Source: Ruegeria sp. YS9
Lineage (GTDB): Bacteria > Pseudomonadota > Alphaproteobacteria > Rhodobacterales > Rhodobacteraceae
Length of the DNA: 64,000 bases
Reading direction: 5' to 3'
NCBI RefSeq assembly: GCF_024628725.1
Contig: NZ_CP102409.1
Span: 963,001 to 1,027,000, forward strand
Shown one piece after another: positions 16,617 through 26,856 of the stretch; position 1 is the first letter of the stretch; each line of letters begins with the position of its first letter. The position numbers and the translations under genes were made by a program. The notes below the pieces were generated by a model, which saw only the letters and a list, made by a program, of their open reading frames with translations, made no database searches and was not told the DNA's origin.

Positions 16617-17911
16617 GATTTCAGATCGCAGCAACTGCCGTGGGCATCTGGATGTCTCTTTCAGTTGCTCAGGCGCAAGACCTTGGTTCGCGCCCTGAAT
16701 TCATCGAACCTGACCTTTCCAGCGTAGAGTTGGGGCAACTGCTGTTTTATGATCCGATCCTGTCGGGGAACAGGAACATCAGTTGCGCAACCTGTCATCA
16801 TCCGAAACTGGGAACGTCCGACGGTCTTTCGCTGGGTATCGGCGAAGGTGGGGTCGGCTTGGGGGGAAACCGCAAGCTCACTCAAGACAACAAGCCCGAG
16901 CAGCGCATTCCCCGAAACTCACCCGCGATGTGGAACCTCGGAGCGCTGGAATTCACGACGTTTTTCCATGACGGCCGCCTCGAGACGGATACGTCACAGC
17001 CCAATGGCATCAGAACCCCGTTGGGGACGCATATGAGGCCGGGGTTCAAATCGGCTTTGGCGGCGCAGGCGATGTTCCCGGTGCTGTCACCTGACGAAAT
17101 GGCGGGGCACTATTCTGAAAACGAAGTCAGCAAGGCCGTGCGTCTCGGCTTGCTGACCCAAGAGGGTGGCGCCTGGGATCTGATTGCCGCGCGTGTGGCG
17201 GCGATACCAGAGTATCAAAGGCGATTTGATGACATTGCGCCCGGAGAAGACATCACCTTTACCGCAATCGCCAATGTCATTGCCGATTTCATCGCGTTTG
17301 AATGGCGGGCTGACAACAGCCTCTTTGACCGAGCGATGCGAGGCGAAGACGCGCTGCCCGAACAAGCGCAGCTGGGGATGGAGCTGTTCTACGGAAAGGC
17401 TGGATGCAGCACCTGCCATTCCGGCTGGTTCCAGACCGATCACGGATTCCATTCCATCGCCATGCCTCAGATCGGTCCCGGAAAAACAGCCCGTTTCGAA
17501 AATCATGTGCGGGATGACGGGCGACTGCGCGTCACCGGTGACAAGGATGATGCGTTCGCATTTCGCACGCCTTCGCTGCGCAACGTGACCCTGACGGCGC
17601 CATATGGCCACAGCGGTGCCTACACACGGCTTGAGGATGTCGTGCGCCATCATCTGGATCCGGTTTCCGCATTGCGGAACTACGCCATCGAACTGGCTGA
17701 TCTGCCAGAGTTTGACGGGGCAGAGGATCAAAAGGCTTTGCTGGACCCCCGGCATGTCGAAGCCATAGCAGCGTCAAATGATCTGGCGCCCATCAATCTG
17801 AGTGAGGGCGAGGTCGATGCCATCCTGAGTTTTCTGGGCACGCTGGAAGATCCGTCAGTGCGGCTGGGTGTTCCTCAATCGGTTCCCAGCGGATTGCCCG
17901 TCGATCAGTGA
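16613..17911 (+). CDS. periplasmic di-haem cytochrome c peroxidase / MauG family protein
   Basis: 432 residues with an N-terminal signal peptide ending near SVAQAQ. Two c-type haem motifs are present: CATCHHPK (near residue 60) and CSTCHSGW (near 265). The spacing is that of the bacterial CcpA/MauG family, which reduce H2O2 or catalyse high-valent-iron oxidations in the periplasm. It ends two bases before the stop of the convergent FG-GAP gene. Its place in the xylB-galM operon (4-bp overlap) is unusual for a peroxidase and is discussed in the findings. The electron donor and substrate cannot be told from sequence. Confidence 0.9.
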   Translation: MRFQIAATAVGIWMSLSVAQAQDLGSRPEFIEPDLSSVELGQLLFYDPILSGNRNISCATCHHPKLGTSDGLSLGIGEGGVGLGGNRKLTQDNKPEQRIPRNSPAMWNLGALEFTTFFHDGRLETDTSQPNGIRTPLGTHMRPGFKSALAAQAMFPVLSPDEMAGHYSENEVSKAVRLGLLTQEGGAWDLIAARVAAIPEYQRRFDDIAPGEDITFTAIANVIADFIAFEWRADNSLFDRAMRGEDALPEQAQLGMELFYGKAGCSTCHSGWFQTDHGFHSIAMPQIGPGKTARFENHVRDDGRLRVTGDKDDAFAFRTPSLRNVTLTAPYGHSGAYTRLEDVVRHHLDPVSALRNYAIELADLPEFDGAEDQKALLDPRHVEAIAASNDLAPINLSEGEVDAILSFLGTLEDPSVRLGVPQSVPSGLPVDQ

Positions 17912-19423
17912 TCAACGGCCGAGGTGGATTACCTGATTGGCATCTACCTTCTGCCAATCTCCATGTTCTCCATCAGGCCAGATCACCCGTACTTCTGCGG
18001 TTTCGAAGTCTCCTAGCCCAAAGTGGTGGAACCCGGCAATTCCGCTGGCGTGCCCCCCGCCAATGGTCACTTCACGGGTTTGAATGCCCTCGGTCGTCCT
18101 GACTTCGATAAAACTGCCGACTGCCTGTCTGTTGGGATGGCTCTGGCCGAGATCAATCATGAGCCAGTTGCCGGTCTTCGGTTCATTCTGAAAAACCTCA
18201 AGGTCCGAGCCACGATTGACCACCACCAAATCCAACCATCCATCCCCGTTGAAATCCGCGAGGGCCCCGCCGCGGGATTTTGCCATGGACGCGACACCGG
18301 CTTGTGACGCTGTTTCGACAAACCGACCGTCGGCGGTCTGCATCAACAGGTTGTTGGGGTCGTCCTGCGCCGCGTCGGGCATCTGCTCAACATTGCCTTT
18401 GGCGACAAAAATGTCGTCCAGCCCGTCATTGTTGACGTCCCCGAACTGAGCATGCCAACCGGTCGAGGGGCGGCCGTCTCCTCCTGCGTGTGGCCTGTGT
18501 GCGGTAGTGCCTCGGTCATAGGTTGCATCCCGCCATGTCGGCCCATCCTTTGCGGGATCGAAAACCTGGAATTTCTGGTCCCCCATGGACGTCAGATAAA
18601 CATCGGGAAACCCATCACCGGTCAAATCCCGCGAGGCAATCCCCATGCCCCAGATCGAGTAGGGCAGCCATCCATCGTCCTCGCTGTACAGGCGCGGGGG
18701 GTCTTCCATGGCCCACAGTTGCTCTTGTCCGCCACGCACATAGTAGTGGCGGTCATTGCTGACGCGCAGATCCGCGCGACCCGTGCGGGCCCAGTCGGAA
18801 AACAGGATGGACAAGGAACAATGACCGGGTTCCAAACGGATAGGATCGCCATATTCGCTCCCTTCCGGGCGGTACAGAAGCGTCGGCCCGCAAGCCTCGA
18901 AAGGTCCATCTGGATTGCTTCGGTCGACATAGGTCCCAAAGGCCAGCGTTGGCAGGGTTTGCCCGCTTTCCCAAGTGGCGGAAAAGCCGGTGGTCCAATG
19001 GTCCTGAGATTGAAAACTCAGTGCCGTGAAAGGCTCGAACGCGCAGTTCGGTTTGCCGCGCAGCAACAGGTCTTTGCCTACGCGCAAAACCGCAAGGTCC
19101 AGGATCCCATCGCCATCAATGTCCACCGGGTATGCGCCGGTCACACCGGTCAAGGATAACGGGCTGGGCGTATCCGGAAGAAAACTGACCTTTGTGTCGG
19201 ATGTGTTGATGAACAATTGCGCTGGGTTTGATCCGCCTGCCACGAACAATTCAGGGCGGTCGTCATCATTGCAGTCGAAGACCGCGCCCCCCCCACCGAC
19301 GAAGTGTTCCCAGCCGCCATCGTAAACATGGCTGGGGGTTTCCACCTTTTGAAAGCGTGGAGGAAAGGTTTCCGCAGCAGCAGCGGAAGCCACCGCAAGC
19401 AAGATTGTCATCTTAATTCGCAT
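17912..19423 (-). CDS. secreted FG-GAP/VCBS repeat protein with ASPIC/UnbV C-terminal domain (CRTAC1-like)
   Basis: 503 residues with a signal peptide (TILLAVASAAAAETF). Several FG-GAP/VCBS beta-propeller repeats with calcium-loop-like motifs are visible (DCNDDDRPELFV, DIDGDGILDLAV, DLTGDGFPDVYL, DVNNDGLDDIFV, DFNGDGWLDLVV). The C-terminal ~100 residues match the ASPIC/UnbV domain (LGQSHPNRQAVGSFIEVRT, then VIWPDGEHGDWQ). Such proteins are often exported beside MauG/CcpA-type di-haem enzymes. The 5' end is downstream of the ROK regulator with an 11-bp overlap, so it is co-transcribed with that repressor and likely part of the xylose regulon. Molecular function unknown. Confidence 0.85.
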   Translation of the reverse strand: MRIKMTILLAVASAAAAETFPPRFQKVETPSHVYDGGWEHFVGGGGAVFDCNDDDRPELFVAGGSNPAQLFINTSDTKVSFLPDTPSPLSLTGVTGAYPVDIDGDGILDLAVLRVGKDLLLRGKPNCAFEPFTALSFQSQDHWTTGFSATWESGQTLPTLAFGTYVDRSNPDGPFEACGPTLLYRPEGSEYGDPIRLEPGHCSLSILFSDWARTGRADLRVSNDRHYYVRGGQEQLWAMEDPPRLYSEDDGWLPYSIWGMGIASRDLTGDGFPDVYLTSMGDQKFQVFDPAKDGPTWRDATYDRGTTAHRPHAGGDGRPSTGWHAQFGDVNNDGLDDIFVAKGNVEQMPDAAQDDPNNLLMQTADGRFVETASQAGVASMAKSRGGALADFNGDGWLDLVVVNRGSDLEVFQNEPKTGNWLMIDLGQSHPNRQAVGSFIEVRTTEGIQTREVTIGGGHASGIAGFHHFGLGDFETAEVRVIWPDGEHGDWQKVDANQVIHLGR

Positions 19424-20630
19424 GAGCCGCCAGTTCCCTGACCTTCAGGATAGAGACCTGTTCAATTCCATAAGCCGCTGCCCCTTTTGCCCACATTGAA
19501 TCACCCCAGTGGTTGACCTTGATTTCGGGCAAAGGCGCGTCGACGCTGACGACACCGTTTTGGACACGTGCCATCACCTCGTCTGAATGCAGGTAGTCAA
19601 AGCGGCCTCTGGCGCCGGACAGGATAATGCATTCGGGGTCGAACAGATTGATCAGGTTCGAAACCCCCATGCCGAACATTTGGCCAGCGCGGGCCAGAAC
19701 GGAAATGGATCGGGCGTCGCCGGCTTTTGCTGCTGCGAGTATATCGACAAGAGTGCGGGGGTCCGTTGCTTCACTGGCGATCGTCGCTTCGCGGATCAGG
19801 GCGTATTCGCCCACATAGGCCTCGAGGCATCCGCGCTGCCCGCACTGGCACAACGCACCGTCCAACTGAACTTTGAGGTGCCCGAATTCTGCTCCGCATC
19901 CGCGTTCGCCGCGATAGAGCTTGCCGTCAAGAACGATGCCCAGGCCGATGCCGTGCTCGATCGTAACAACCAAGAAGTTCTTCAGCCCCTTTCCCAATCC
20001 GAAAAGCTGTTCCGCCTTCGCGACCAGATTGGCGTCGTTTTCGATGAAGGCAGGGCAGGGGAGCACCTTGGACAACAGCGGGCTCAAATCCACATTTCGT
20101 TCCGTCAGGGAAGATGACCAATGCACAAAGTTCTGATTTGCATCAATAAGGCCGGCGATGCCGATGCAGACACCGGACAAATCGGCAAGGGATCGGTTTG
20201 CCGAGGCGCAGGCCTGATCAAGCACGGCGCGGATCTTCGCGGCAAACGCATCCGGGGCCATGCGGGCTTGGTCCAGCGGATGCGTGTACGAAGTGATTTC
20301 GGTTCCTTCGAAGTCCACGAGAATGACTGAAACCTGCTGGCGGGCGATTTTCACGCCCGCGATCAGATGTGACGCGCCATTCAGTTTCAGCTGTACTCGC
20401 GGCCTGCCGCGGCGCGCTGATTTGGAAGGTGTTTCGCTTTCTATTTCCTCAATCAGACCAGCGGACAGCAGATCGGCAGTGGCGGACGTGATGGTCGCTG
20501 GGCTGGTCTCCAACGCGCTGGCGATGTCGATTCGTGAAATGGCTCCCCTGGCCCGGATTTTTTCCAGAACGCGCAGGCGAGTGATGTTCCTTTGGTCCGT
20601 GGCATTTGAAGAAGCTTTGCTTTTCAGCAT
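19413..20630 (-). CDS. xylR: ROK family transcriptional repressor (XylR type)
   Basis: 405 residues: an N-terminal winged helix-turn-helix (RLRVLEKIRARGAISRIDIA, then SPATITSATADLL), and a ROK sugar-kinase-like domain. The ROK zinc motif is CQCGQRGCLEAYVGE, preceded by GCGAEFGHL. The ATP-loop region is modified, as in non-kinase ROK regulators. The gene is divergent from xylF, and the 150 bp between them contain a long imperfect palindrome (20687-20723) suited to a dimeric repressor. By family and context it should release DNA on binding D-xylose. It is the first gene of an operon with the CRTAC1-like protein. Confidence 0.85.
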   Translation of the reverse strand: MLKSKASSNATDQRNITRLRVLEKIRARGAISRIDIASALETSPATITSATADLLSAGLIEEIESETPSKSARRGRPRVQLKLNGASHLIAGVKIARQQVSVILVDFEGTEITSYTHPLDQARMAPDAFAAKIRAVLDQACASANRSLADLSGVCIGIAGLIDANQNFVHWSSSLTERNVDLSPLLSKVLPCPAFIENDANLVAKAEQLFGLGKGLKNFLVVTIEHGIGLGIVLDGKLYRGERGCGAEFGHLKVQLDGALCQCGQRGCLEAYVGEYALIREATIASEATDPRTLVDILAAAKAGDARSISVLARAGQMFGMGVSNLINLFDPECIILSGARGRFDYLHSDEVMARVQNGVVSVDAPLPEIKVNHWGDSMWAKGAAAYGIEQVSILKVRELAAHAN

Positions 20631-20686
20631 CTTGCCCTCGCGAATCTAATCTCTGTTTCAACCTAGGTGGTTTTTTCTGTTACCGA

Positions 20687-20723
20687 TAGCATAAATATTT
20701 TACCGACTGAAATAAATATGCTA
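20687..20723. promoter_or_regulatory. probable ROK/XylR operator between xylR and xylF
   Basis: Imperfect inverted repeat with arms TAGCATAAATATTT (20687-20700) and AAATAAATATGCTA (20710-20723), 12 of 14 positions complementary, around a 9-base centre. It is AT-rich in a GC-rich setting, 61 bp upstream of xylF and 57 bp upstream of xylR, as expected for a shared operator/promoter. Recognition by XylR is inference. Confidence 0.6.
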
Positions 20724-20783
20724 CTCAGAATTATCGGGGCCACGAATCATGAAACGATGGCTCATTGAAACCGGGAGGAAATC

Positions 20784-21803
20784 ATGAAACGAATTCTCAG
20801 CGCCTCTGCTGTGGCGGTCCTGATGGGGACAGTTGCATTCGCAGAGCCCACGGTCGGTGTAAGCTGGTCGAATTTCCAGGAAGAGCGTTGGAAGACCGAC
20901 GAAGCGGCGATCAAGGCTGCACTGGAAGCGGGCGGTGCGGAATACATCTCGTCTGATGCCCAATCTTCTTCCGCCAAGCAATTGTCGGATATTGAAAGTC
21001 TGATCGCCCAGGGCGTTGATGCGCTGATCATTCTGGCGCAGGATTCCCAGGCCATCGGCCCGGCAGTGCAGGCCGCGGCAGACGAAGGCATTCCGGTCAT
21101 CGCGTATGACCGTCTGATCGAAGATGACCGTGCCTTCTATCTGACATTCGATAACGTTGAAGTTGGCCGGATGCAGGCGCGCGCGGTGTTCGAAGCGATG
21201 CCCAAAGGCAACTATGTGATGATCAAGGGCTCGCCCACGGATCCGAACGCGGATTTCCTGCGCGGCGGTCAGCAAGAGATCATTCAGGCCGCCGTTGACA
21301 GCGGCGATATCGTCATCGTGGGTGAAGCTTATACCGACGGCTGGCTGCCTGCGAACGCGCAGCGCAACATGGAACAGATCCTGACTGCGAACGAAAACAA
21401 CGTTGATGCCGTCGTGGCCTCGAATGACGGTACTGCCGGCGGCGTTGTCGCCGCGCTGACCGCGCAGGGCATGGAAGGCATTCCGGTCTCGGGTCAGGAT
21501 GGCGATCACGCGGCGCTGAACCGGGTCGCCAAGGGCACGCAAACCGTTTCTGTCTGGAAGGATGCGCGTGAACTGGGCAAAGCTGCCGGTGAAATTGCAG
21601 TTGCGTTGAGCAACGGAACCAGCCCCGAGGACATTGAAGGCGCCATCAAATGGACGTCGCCCGGCGGAACCGAGATGAACTCGGTCTTCCTTGCGCCTGT
21701 ACCGATCACCAAAGACAACCTGTCCGTTGTGGTCGATGCTGGCTGGATTCCGTTGGAAGACCTGTGTCAGGGCGTCGAAAACGGCCCTGCACCCTGTAAC
21801 TAG
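20784..21803 (+). CDS. xylF: D-xylose ABC transporter substrate-binding protein
   Basis: 339 residues with a signal peptide ([17 protein letters not shown]) and RBS GGGAGGAAATC before the ATG. It is a class I periplasmic sugar-binding protein: [17 protein letters not shown] near the N-terminus, [29 protein letters not shown] and [11 protein letters not shown] are all XylF-like. It captures D-xylose in the periplasm for XylHG. Transcription likely starts at the palindromic operator upstream. It is followed by a strong stem-loop before xylH, a common arrangement that keeps binding protein in excess over membrane parts. Confidence 0.93.
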   Translation: MKRILSASAVAVLMGTVAFAEPTVGVSWSNFQEERWKTDEAAIKAALEAGGAEYISSDAQSSSAKQLSDIESLIAQGVDALIILAQDSQAIGPAVQAAADEGIPVIAYDRLIEDDRAFYLTFDNVEVGRMQARAVFEAMPKGNYVMIKGSPTDPNADFLRGGQQEIIQAAVDSGDIVIVGEAYTDGWLPANAQRNMEQILTANENNVDAVVASNDGTAGGVVAALTAQGMEGIPVSGQDGDHAALNRVAKGTQTVSVWKDARELGKAAGEIAVALSNGTSPEDIEGAIKWTSPGGTEMNSVFLAPVPITKDNLSVVVDAGWIPLEDLCQGVENGPAPCN

Positions 21804-21823
21804 TCCAAGTTCCAAACCATGAT

Positions 21824-21853
21824 ATCTCTGGCCCGCAAGGGTGGGCCAGAGAT
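21824..21853 (+). promoter_or_regulatory. stem-loop between xylF and xylH
   Basis: Perfect 11-bp stem ATCTCTGGCCC (21824-21834) / GGGCCAGAGAT (21843-21853) with an 8-base loop and no T tract. It probably acts as an mRNA-stabilising or attenuating element that raises xylF over xylHG, as known for periplasmic binding-protein operons. Confidence 0.7.
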
Positions 21854-21878
21854 CATAGCTGAACATGAAAGATCGGAT

Positions 21879-23177
21879 ATGACCGAAACTTCGTCTCAGC
21901 CGGTACCCCAAAAAGCAAAGGCCAACCTGTTTCAGCAACTGGAACTGGATATGCGGCTATTGGGCATGATCGGCGCCTTCATCATCCTGTGCATCGGCTT
22001 CAACATCTTTACGGACGGCCGCTTTCTGACGCCCAGAAACCTGTTCAATCTGTCGATCCAGACCGTCTCGGTCGCCATCATGGCATGTGGCATGGTGTTC
22101 ATCATCGTCATGCGCCACATTGACCTATCAGTTGGGGCGCTTCTGGCGACCACATCTGCTGTGATGGCGATGACACAGACCGAGCTGTTGCCGAATGTTC
22201 TGGGCATGGGTTTGAACCACCCGGCGACCTGGGCGATCACGTTGGTGGTGGGCCTTGTGGTTGGCACATTGATCGGCGCGTTCCACGGTTGGATGGTGGG
22301 GTATCTGACCATTCCGGCTTTCATCGTAACGCTTGGCGGGTTTCTGGTCTGGCGCAACGTTGCCTGGTACATGACTGACGGCCAGACAATCGGCCCGCTG
22401 GACAGCACATTCCTGATGTTTGGCGGCACCAACGGAACCTTGGGAACAACCGTCAGCCTCCTGTTCGGCCTTGCCGCCACCGCTATCGCGATCTGGGCGT
22501 TGTGGAGCGGTCGCCGGTCCAAAGCGGCTCATGGGTTCCCTGTCAAGCCAGTCTGGGCCGAAGCGACACTTGCCGGGATCGTTGGCATTGCCATCATGGG
22601 CTATGTCTTTATCGTCAACAGCTATGCCATCCCGACACGTCGGCTTGAACGCATGTTCGAAGCGCGGGGCGAGACCATGCCGGAAGGGCTGGTTGTGGGA
22701 TACGGCATCCCGATTTCGGTCCTGATCCTGATCATTGTGGCGGTGACGCTGACCGTTGTGGCCCGCAAAACCCGCTTTGGACGCTATATCTTTGCAACTG
22801 GCGGCAACCCGGATGCAGCCGAATTGTCGGGCATCAACACCCGTTTGATGACCGTCAAGATCTTTGCCCTGATGGGGTTCCTGTGCGCGCTGTCGGCGGT
22901 TGTGGCCTCGGCCCGTCTGGCCAACCACTCGAACGATATCGGAACGCTGGATGAGCTGCGCGTGATTGCCGCCGCCGTGATCGGTGGAACGGCGCTGTCC
23001 GGCGGCATCGGAACGATCTACGGCGCAATCCTTGGCGCGCTGATCATGCAGGCGCTGCAATCGGGCATGGCCATGGTCGGCGTGGATGCGCCGTTTCAGA
23101 ACATCGTCGTCGGCACCGTCCTGGTTCTGGCCGTCTATATCGACATCGTCTATCGCAAACGTCTGGGGGCGAAATGA
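21879..23177 (+). CDS. xylH: D-xylose ABC transporter permease
   Basis: 432 residues from the ATG at 21879 (MTETSSQ); an earlier in-frame ATG at 21819 lies inside the stem-loop and is unlikely. About ten or more membrane spans are visible. Conserved ribose/xylose permease motifs include [45 protein letters not shown] and [19 protein letters not shown]. The length, longer than RbsC-type permeases, fits XylH. It forms the transmembrane channel with XylG. Its stop overlaps the xylG start (ATGATGA). Confidence 0.92.
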   Translation: MTETSSQPVPQKAKANLFQQLELDMRLLGMIGAFIILCIGFNIFTDGRFLTPRNLFNLSIQTVSVAIMACGMVFIIVMRHIDLSVGALLATTSAVMAMTQTELLPNVLGMGLNHPATWAITLVVGLVVGTLIGAFHGWMVGYLTIPAFIVTLGGFLVWRNVAWYMTDGQTIGPLDSTFLMFGGTNGTLGTTVSLLFGLAATAIAIWALWSGRRSKAAHGFPVKPVWAEATLAGIVGIAIMGYVFIVNSYAIPTRRLERMFEARGETMPEGLVVGYGIPISVLILIIVAVTLTVVARKTRFGRYIFATGGNPDAAELSGINTRLMTVKIFALMGFLCALSAVVASARLANHSNDIGTLDELRVIAAAVIGGTALSGGIGTIYGAILGALIMQALQSGMAMVGVDAPFQNIVVGTVLVLAVYIDIVYRKRLGAK

Positions 23178-23974
23178 TGCAAGCACAAGAAACACAAAAC
23201 CGGGCTTCGGGTCGCGGATCGGGCCAGCCTCCGCTGGTGGAAATGCGCGATATCTCGATTTCCTTCGGGGGCATCAAGGCGGTAGACCATGTGTCGGTTG
23301 ATCTCTATCCGGGCGAGGTCGTGGGCCTTCTGGGGCACAACGGGGCCGGCAAATCCACCCTGATCAAGGTGCTTTCGGGTGCCTATCAGATGGACCACGG
23401 CGAAATCCTGATCGACGGCAACAAGGTCGAGATCAACAACCCCCGCGACGCGCGCGCCAACAATATCGAGACGATCTATCAGACGCTGGCGCTGGCGGAT
23501 AACCTGGATGCCAGTTCGAACCTGTTTCTGGGCCGCGAAATGGTCACGCCCTTTGGTTTGGTCAACGACGCCGCGATGGAGGCGGAATGCCGCAAGATCA
23601 TGGCACAGCTGAACCCGAACTTTCAGAAGTTCAACGATCCGGTCTCGGCCCTTTCGGGCGGTCAGCGTCAATCGGTGGCCATCGCGCGTGCGGTGTACTT
23701 CAACGCCCGTATCCTGATCATGGACGAGCCCACGGCCGCACTTGGCCCGCACGAAACACAGATGGTGGCGGACCTGATCCAACAGCTCAAGGCGCAGGGG
23801 ATCGGGATTTTCCTGATCGACCACGATGTGCACGCGGTGATGGAGCTGTGCGACCGGGCCTCGGTCATGAAGAACGGGCAATTGGTTGGAACGGTTGATA
23901 TTGCAGACGTCACCGATGACGATCTGTTGTCGATGATCATTCTGGGCAAAAAGCCCGGCGAAAAGACGGAATGA
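23174..23974 (+). CDS. xylG: D-xylose ABC transporter ATPase (single ABC domain)
   Basis: 266 residues: Walker [10 protein letters not shown], signature LSGGQRQ, Walker [14 protein letters not shown]-loop [10 protein letters not shown]. Enterobacterial XylG has two tandem ABC domains of about 510 residues; this protein has only one, so two copies must assemble with XylH. The C-terminal extension [11 protein letters not shown] resembles the MIxG(x) end of sugar ATPases. It begins 4 bp before the xylH stop and ends 10 bp before xylA. Role by context is ATP-driven D-xylose import. Confidence 0.9.
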   Translation: MMQAQETQNRASGRGSGQPPLVEMRDISISFGGIKAVDHVSVDLYPGEVVGLLGHNGAGKSTLIKVLSGAYQMDHGEILIDGNKVEINNPRDARANNIETIYQTLALADNLDASSNLFLGREMVTPFGLVNDAAMEAECRKIMAQLNPNFQKFNDPVSALSGGQRQSVAIARAVYFNARILIMDEPTAALGPHETQMVADLIQQLKAQGIGIFLIDHDVHAVMELCDRASVMKNGQLVGTVDIADVTDDDLLSMIILGKKPGEKTE

Positions 23975-23984
23975 GGTAAATGAA

Positions 23985-25292
23985 ATGACGAGCGGTTTTT
24001 TTCAGGGAATTGAAAAAGTCCAATTTGAAGGCGAGGACAGCAAGAACCCGCTCGCGTTCCGTCACTACAACCCGGACGAGATCATCTTGGGCAAGCGCAT
24101 GGAGGATCACCTGCGGTTTGCCGTGGCGTGGTGGCATTCCTTCGCCTGGGAGGGTGGAGATCCCTTTGGCGGCCCCACTTTCGAACGTCCTTGGCACCCA
24201 CAGGATGATATGGGCCGCGCCAAGATGAAGGCCGATATCGCGTTCGAGATGTTCCAGATTCTGGGACAGCCCTATTTCTGCTGGCATGATGCCGATATCC
24301 GCCCCGAGCAGGGGAACTTTGCCGACAATCTGCGTACTCTGAACGACATCGCCGACTATATCGGTGAAAAGATGCAGGCGTCCGGTACCAAGCTGCTGTG
24401 GGGCACGGCCAATATGTTCAGCCATCGTCGCTGGATGGGAGGGGCCAGCACGAACCCTGACCCGGATGTCTTTGCCTTTGCCGCCGCCACGGTGAAATCC
24501 TGCATGGATGCCACTCACAAGCTGGGGGGCGAAAACTATGTGCTTTGGGGCGGGCGTGAAGGGTACGAGACGTTGCTCAACACCGATATGAAAACCGAAC
24601 TGGATCACATGGGCCGGTTCCTGAACATGGTGGTCGAGTACAAGCACAAGATCGGATTCAAGGGCGCGATCCTTGTCGAACCCAAGCCGCAGGAGCCATC
24701 GAAACATCAATATGATTTCGACGCCGCCACCTGCATCGGTTTCCTGCGCAAATATGGGCTTGAGGATGAGGTCAAGCTGAACCTTGAACAGGGGCACGCG
24801 ATCCTGGCAGGTCACAGCTTCGAACACGAAATCGCTGTGGCTGCGGCCGAGGGGATGCTGGGATCCATCGACATGAACCGGAACGACTATCAGTCAGGAT
24901 GGGATACGGATCAGTTCCCCAACAACACGCCCGAGGTTGCGTTGGCCTATTACCACATCCTGAAAGCGGGCGGGTTCACAACCGGCGGCACCAATTTCGA
25001 TGCCAAGCTGCGCAGGCAGTCTATCGATGCCGAAGATCTGATCGCCGCGCATGTGGGCGGGATGGATATCTGTGCCCGGGGCCTGAAAGCAGCGGCAGCG
25101 ATGATGGAAGATGGCGGACTGGAACAGGCGCTGGCTGATCGGTACGCGGGCTGGAATACGCCCGAGGCGCAGGCGATGCTGACCTCTGGTCTTGACGAAA
25201 TCACAGCACGGGTTCTGGACGAGGATCTCAATCCAAAACCGCGCTCGGGGCGTCAGGAAATCCTCGAGAACTACGTGAACCGTTTTGTCTGA
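23985..25292 (+). CDS. xylA: xylose isomerase
   Basis: 435 residues, the length of class II xylose isomerases. Conserved elements: [30 protein letters not shown] (catalytic His and Asp), [17 protein letters not shown], the metal/substrate run [35 protein letters not shown], and [18 protein letters not shown] with metal-binding Asp residues. It converts D-xylose to D-xylulose for XylB in the cytoplasm. It is the last gene of the xylFHGA operon and is followed by a rho-independent terminator (25336-25381). Confidence 0.96.
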   Translation: MTSGFFQGIEKVQFEGEDSKNPLAFRHYNPDEIILGKRMEDHLRFAVAWWHSFAWEGGDPFGGPTFERPWHPQDDMGRAKMKADIAFEMFQILGQPYFCWHDADIRPEQGNFADNLRTLNDIADYIGEKMQASGTKLLWGTANMFSHRRWMGGASTNPDPDVFAFAAATVKSCMDATHKLGGENYVLWGGREGYETLLNTDMKTELDHMGRFLNMVVEYKHKIGFKGAILVEPKPQEPSKHQYDFDAATCIGFLRKYGLEDEVKLNLEQGHAILAGHSFEHEIAVAAAEGMLGSIDMNRNDYQSGWDTDQFPNNTPEVALAYYHILKAGGFTTGGTNFDAKLRRQSIDAEDLIAAHVGGMDICARGLKAAAAMMEDGGLEQALADRYAGWNTPEAQAMLTSGLDEITARVLDEDLNPKPRSGRQEILENYVNRFV

Positions 25293-25335
25293 TCCCTGTG
25301 GGTTACGCCGGTCCGTAAAATAACTTGTGTACAAT

Positions 25336-25381
25336 GCCCCGGAAACGCGTGAGTTTGCTTCAGCGTTGGCCGGGGTTTTTC
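25336..25381 (+). terminator. rho-independent terminator after xylA
   Basis: Outer stem CCCCGG (25337-25342) / CCGGGG (25370-25375), an inner stem AACGC/GCGTT, then TTTTT (25376-25380). Good position, 44 bp after the xylA stop. Confidence 0.75.
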
Positions 25382-25442
25382 CTGGCCGAGCGCAACGGAA
25401 TCAGAGGCCCGTCCGGGTCGAACAGGTGGGGCGAACTGGGTT

Positions 25443-26846
25443 TTGGCGGATCGATCGGCAGGCAAAGCGGTGTTTTTGAGCGGCAGCCTGATGCTGCATG
25501 TGACCCGCATGTCGCTGACCACCAGCATTGGCCTGATGGCCATTTTTGCCGTCGACTTTGTCGATATGATCTTCATCTCGATGTTGGGCAAAGACGCCCT
25601 TGCGGCGGCAGTGGGCTATGCCGGTACGCTGCTGTTTTTCACCAACGCGATCAATATCGGATTGTCGATTTCGGCCGGGGCGCTGGTTGCGCGCGAACTC
25701 GGGGCCGGGCGGGCTGAACAGGCAAGGCATTACGCGTCCAGCGTGGCCGTTATCGGGCTGATTGCCGGGCTGATGACATCGGGCCTGGTCTTGTTGAATC
25801 TCAGTTACCTGCTGTCCTTGCTTGGCGCAGAAGGTGAGGTTCTGAGGCTGGCGACGCGATATGTGTCTATCATCCTTCCCACCATGTGCGTGATGTCGAT
25901 TGCGATGGCGGCAATGGCGGTGCTGCGCGCCCACGGCGATGCGCGACGGTCGATGATGGCAACGATTTATGGCGGTGTGGTGAATGCTGTTCTGGATCCG
26001 ATTTTGATCTTTGCTGTCGGGTTGGGGCTGGACGGGGCCGCGATAGCCTCGGTCCTGGCGCGGCTGTGCATGTTGGGGGCGGCATTGTGGCCCGCGCTGC
26101 GGGTGCATCGGGGATTTGCACGCCCTTCACTGAAGCAAGTGGGACAGGATTTGCGCCCCGTGCGGGCAATAGCAATTCCTGCTGTTCTGACGAATGTCGC
26201 CACGCCGATCGGGAATGCCATCGTGGTGCGGGAGATCGCGCAATATGGTACGGATGCGGTTGCGGGCATGGCTGTGATTGGGCGTCTGTTGCCAGTGGCG
26301 TTTTCGGTCATCTTCGCGCTGTCTGGCGCGATAGGGCCGATCATCGGGCAGAATTTCGGGGCCGAAAAGTTCGATCGTGTGCGTGCTGCCTTTTTGGCTG
26401 GAATCAAGTTTACGGCCATTTATGTACTTTGCATGTCGGCCATTTTGTTTTTGCTGCGCGCACCGATTGCGGACCTGTTCGCAGCCGAGGGCGAAACCCG
26501 AAGTCTGATATATCTGTTTTGTGGCCCGCTGGCATTGGCTTCGTTCTTCAATGGTGTGATTTTCGTGACAAATGCCAGCTTCAACAACTTGGGGCACCCG
26601 GTCTATTCCACATGGATAAACTGGGGTCGCCACACAATCGGAACATGGGTTTTCGCGACGATTGGTTCACAGATCGCCGGGGCATCCGGCGTTCTGTTGG
26701 GTCAGGCCTTCGGAGGCGTCATCTTTGCGGTCATAGGTTGGGTTCTGGTCGCGCGCGTCGTGGCGCGGTTGGAGCGCTCACAAGCGCTGGAGCCTTTTTC
26801 CGATCAAGGTCGACTCCATTCACTGTTCGGGCGTCGCGGATGGTGA
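25443..26846 (+). CDS. MATE family efflux transporter
   Basis: Up to 467 residues; the start is uncertain (TTG at 25443, GTG at 25470, ATG at 25491). Twelve hydrophobic spans are expected from the sequence in two matching halves. Family features include the N-terminal LTTSIGLMAIFAVDFVDMIFISMLG run (first 20 residues typical) and the mid-protein AIPAVLTNVATPIGNAIV. MATE proteins expel drugs or metabolites in exchange for Na+ or H+. It stands alone between the xyl terminator and the convergent BlaR1-type gene, ending 10 bp before that gene's stop. Substrate unknown. Confidence 0.88.
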   Translation: MADRSAGKAVFLSGSLMLHVTRMSLTTSIGLMAIFAVDFVDMIFISMLGKDALAAAVGYAGTLLFFTNAINIGLSISAGALVARELGAGRAEQARHYASSVAVIGLIAGLMTSGLVLLNLSYLLSLLGAEGEVLRLATRYVSIILPTMCVMSIAMAAMAVLRAHGDARRSMMATIYGGVVNAVLDPILIFAVGLGLDGAAIASVLARLCMLGAALWPALRVHRGFARPSLKQVGQDLRPVRAIAIPAVLTNVATPIGNAIVVREIAQYGTDAVAGMAVIGRLLPVAFSVIFALSGAIGPIIGQNFGAEKFDRVRAAFLAGIKFTAIYVLCMSAILFLLRAPIADLFAAEGETRSLIYLFCGPLALASFFNGVIFVTNASFNNLGHPVYSTWINWGRHTIGTWVFATIGSQIAGASGVLLGQAFGGVIFAVIGWVLVARVVARLERSQALEPFSDQGRLHSLFGRRGW

Positions 26847-26856
26847 TCAGGTCGGA

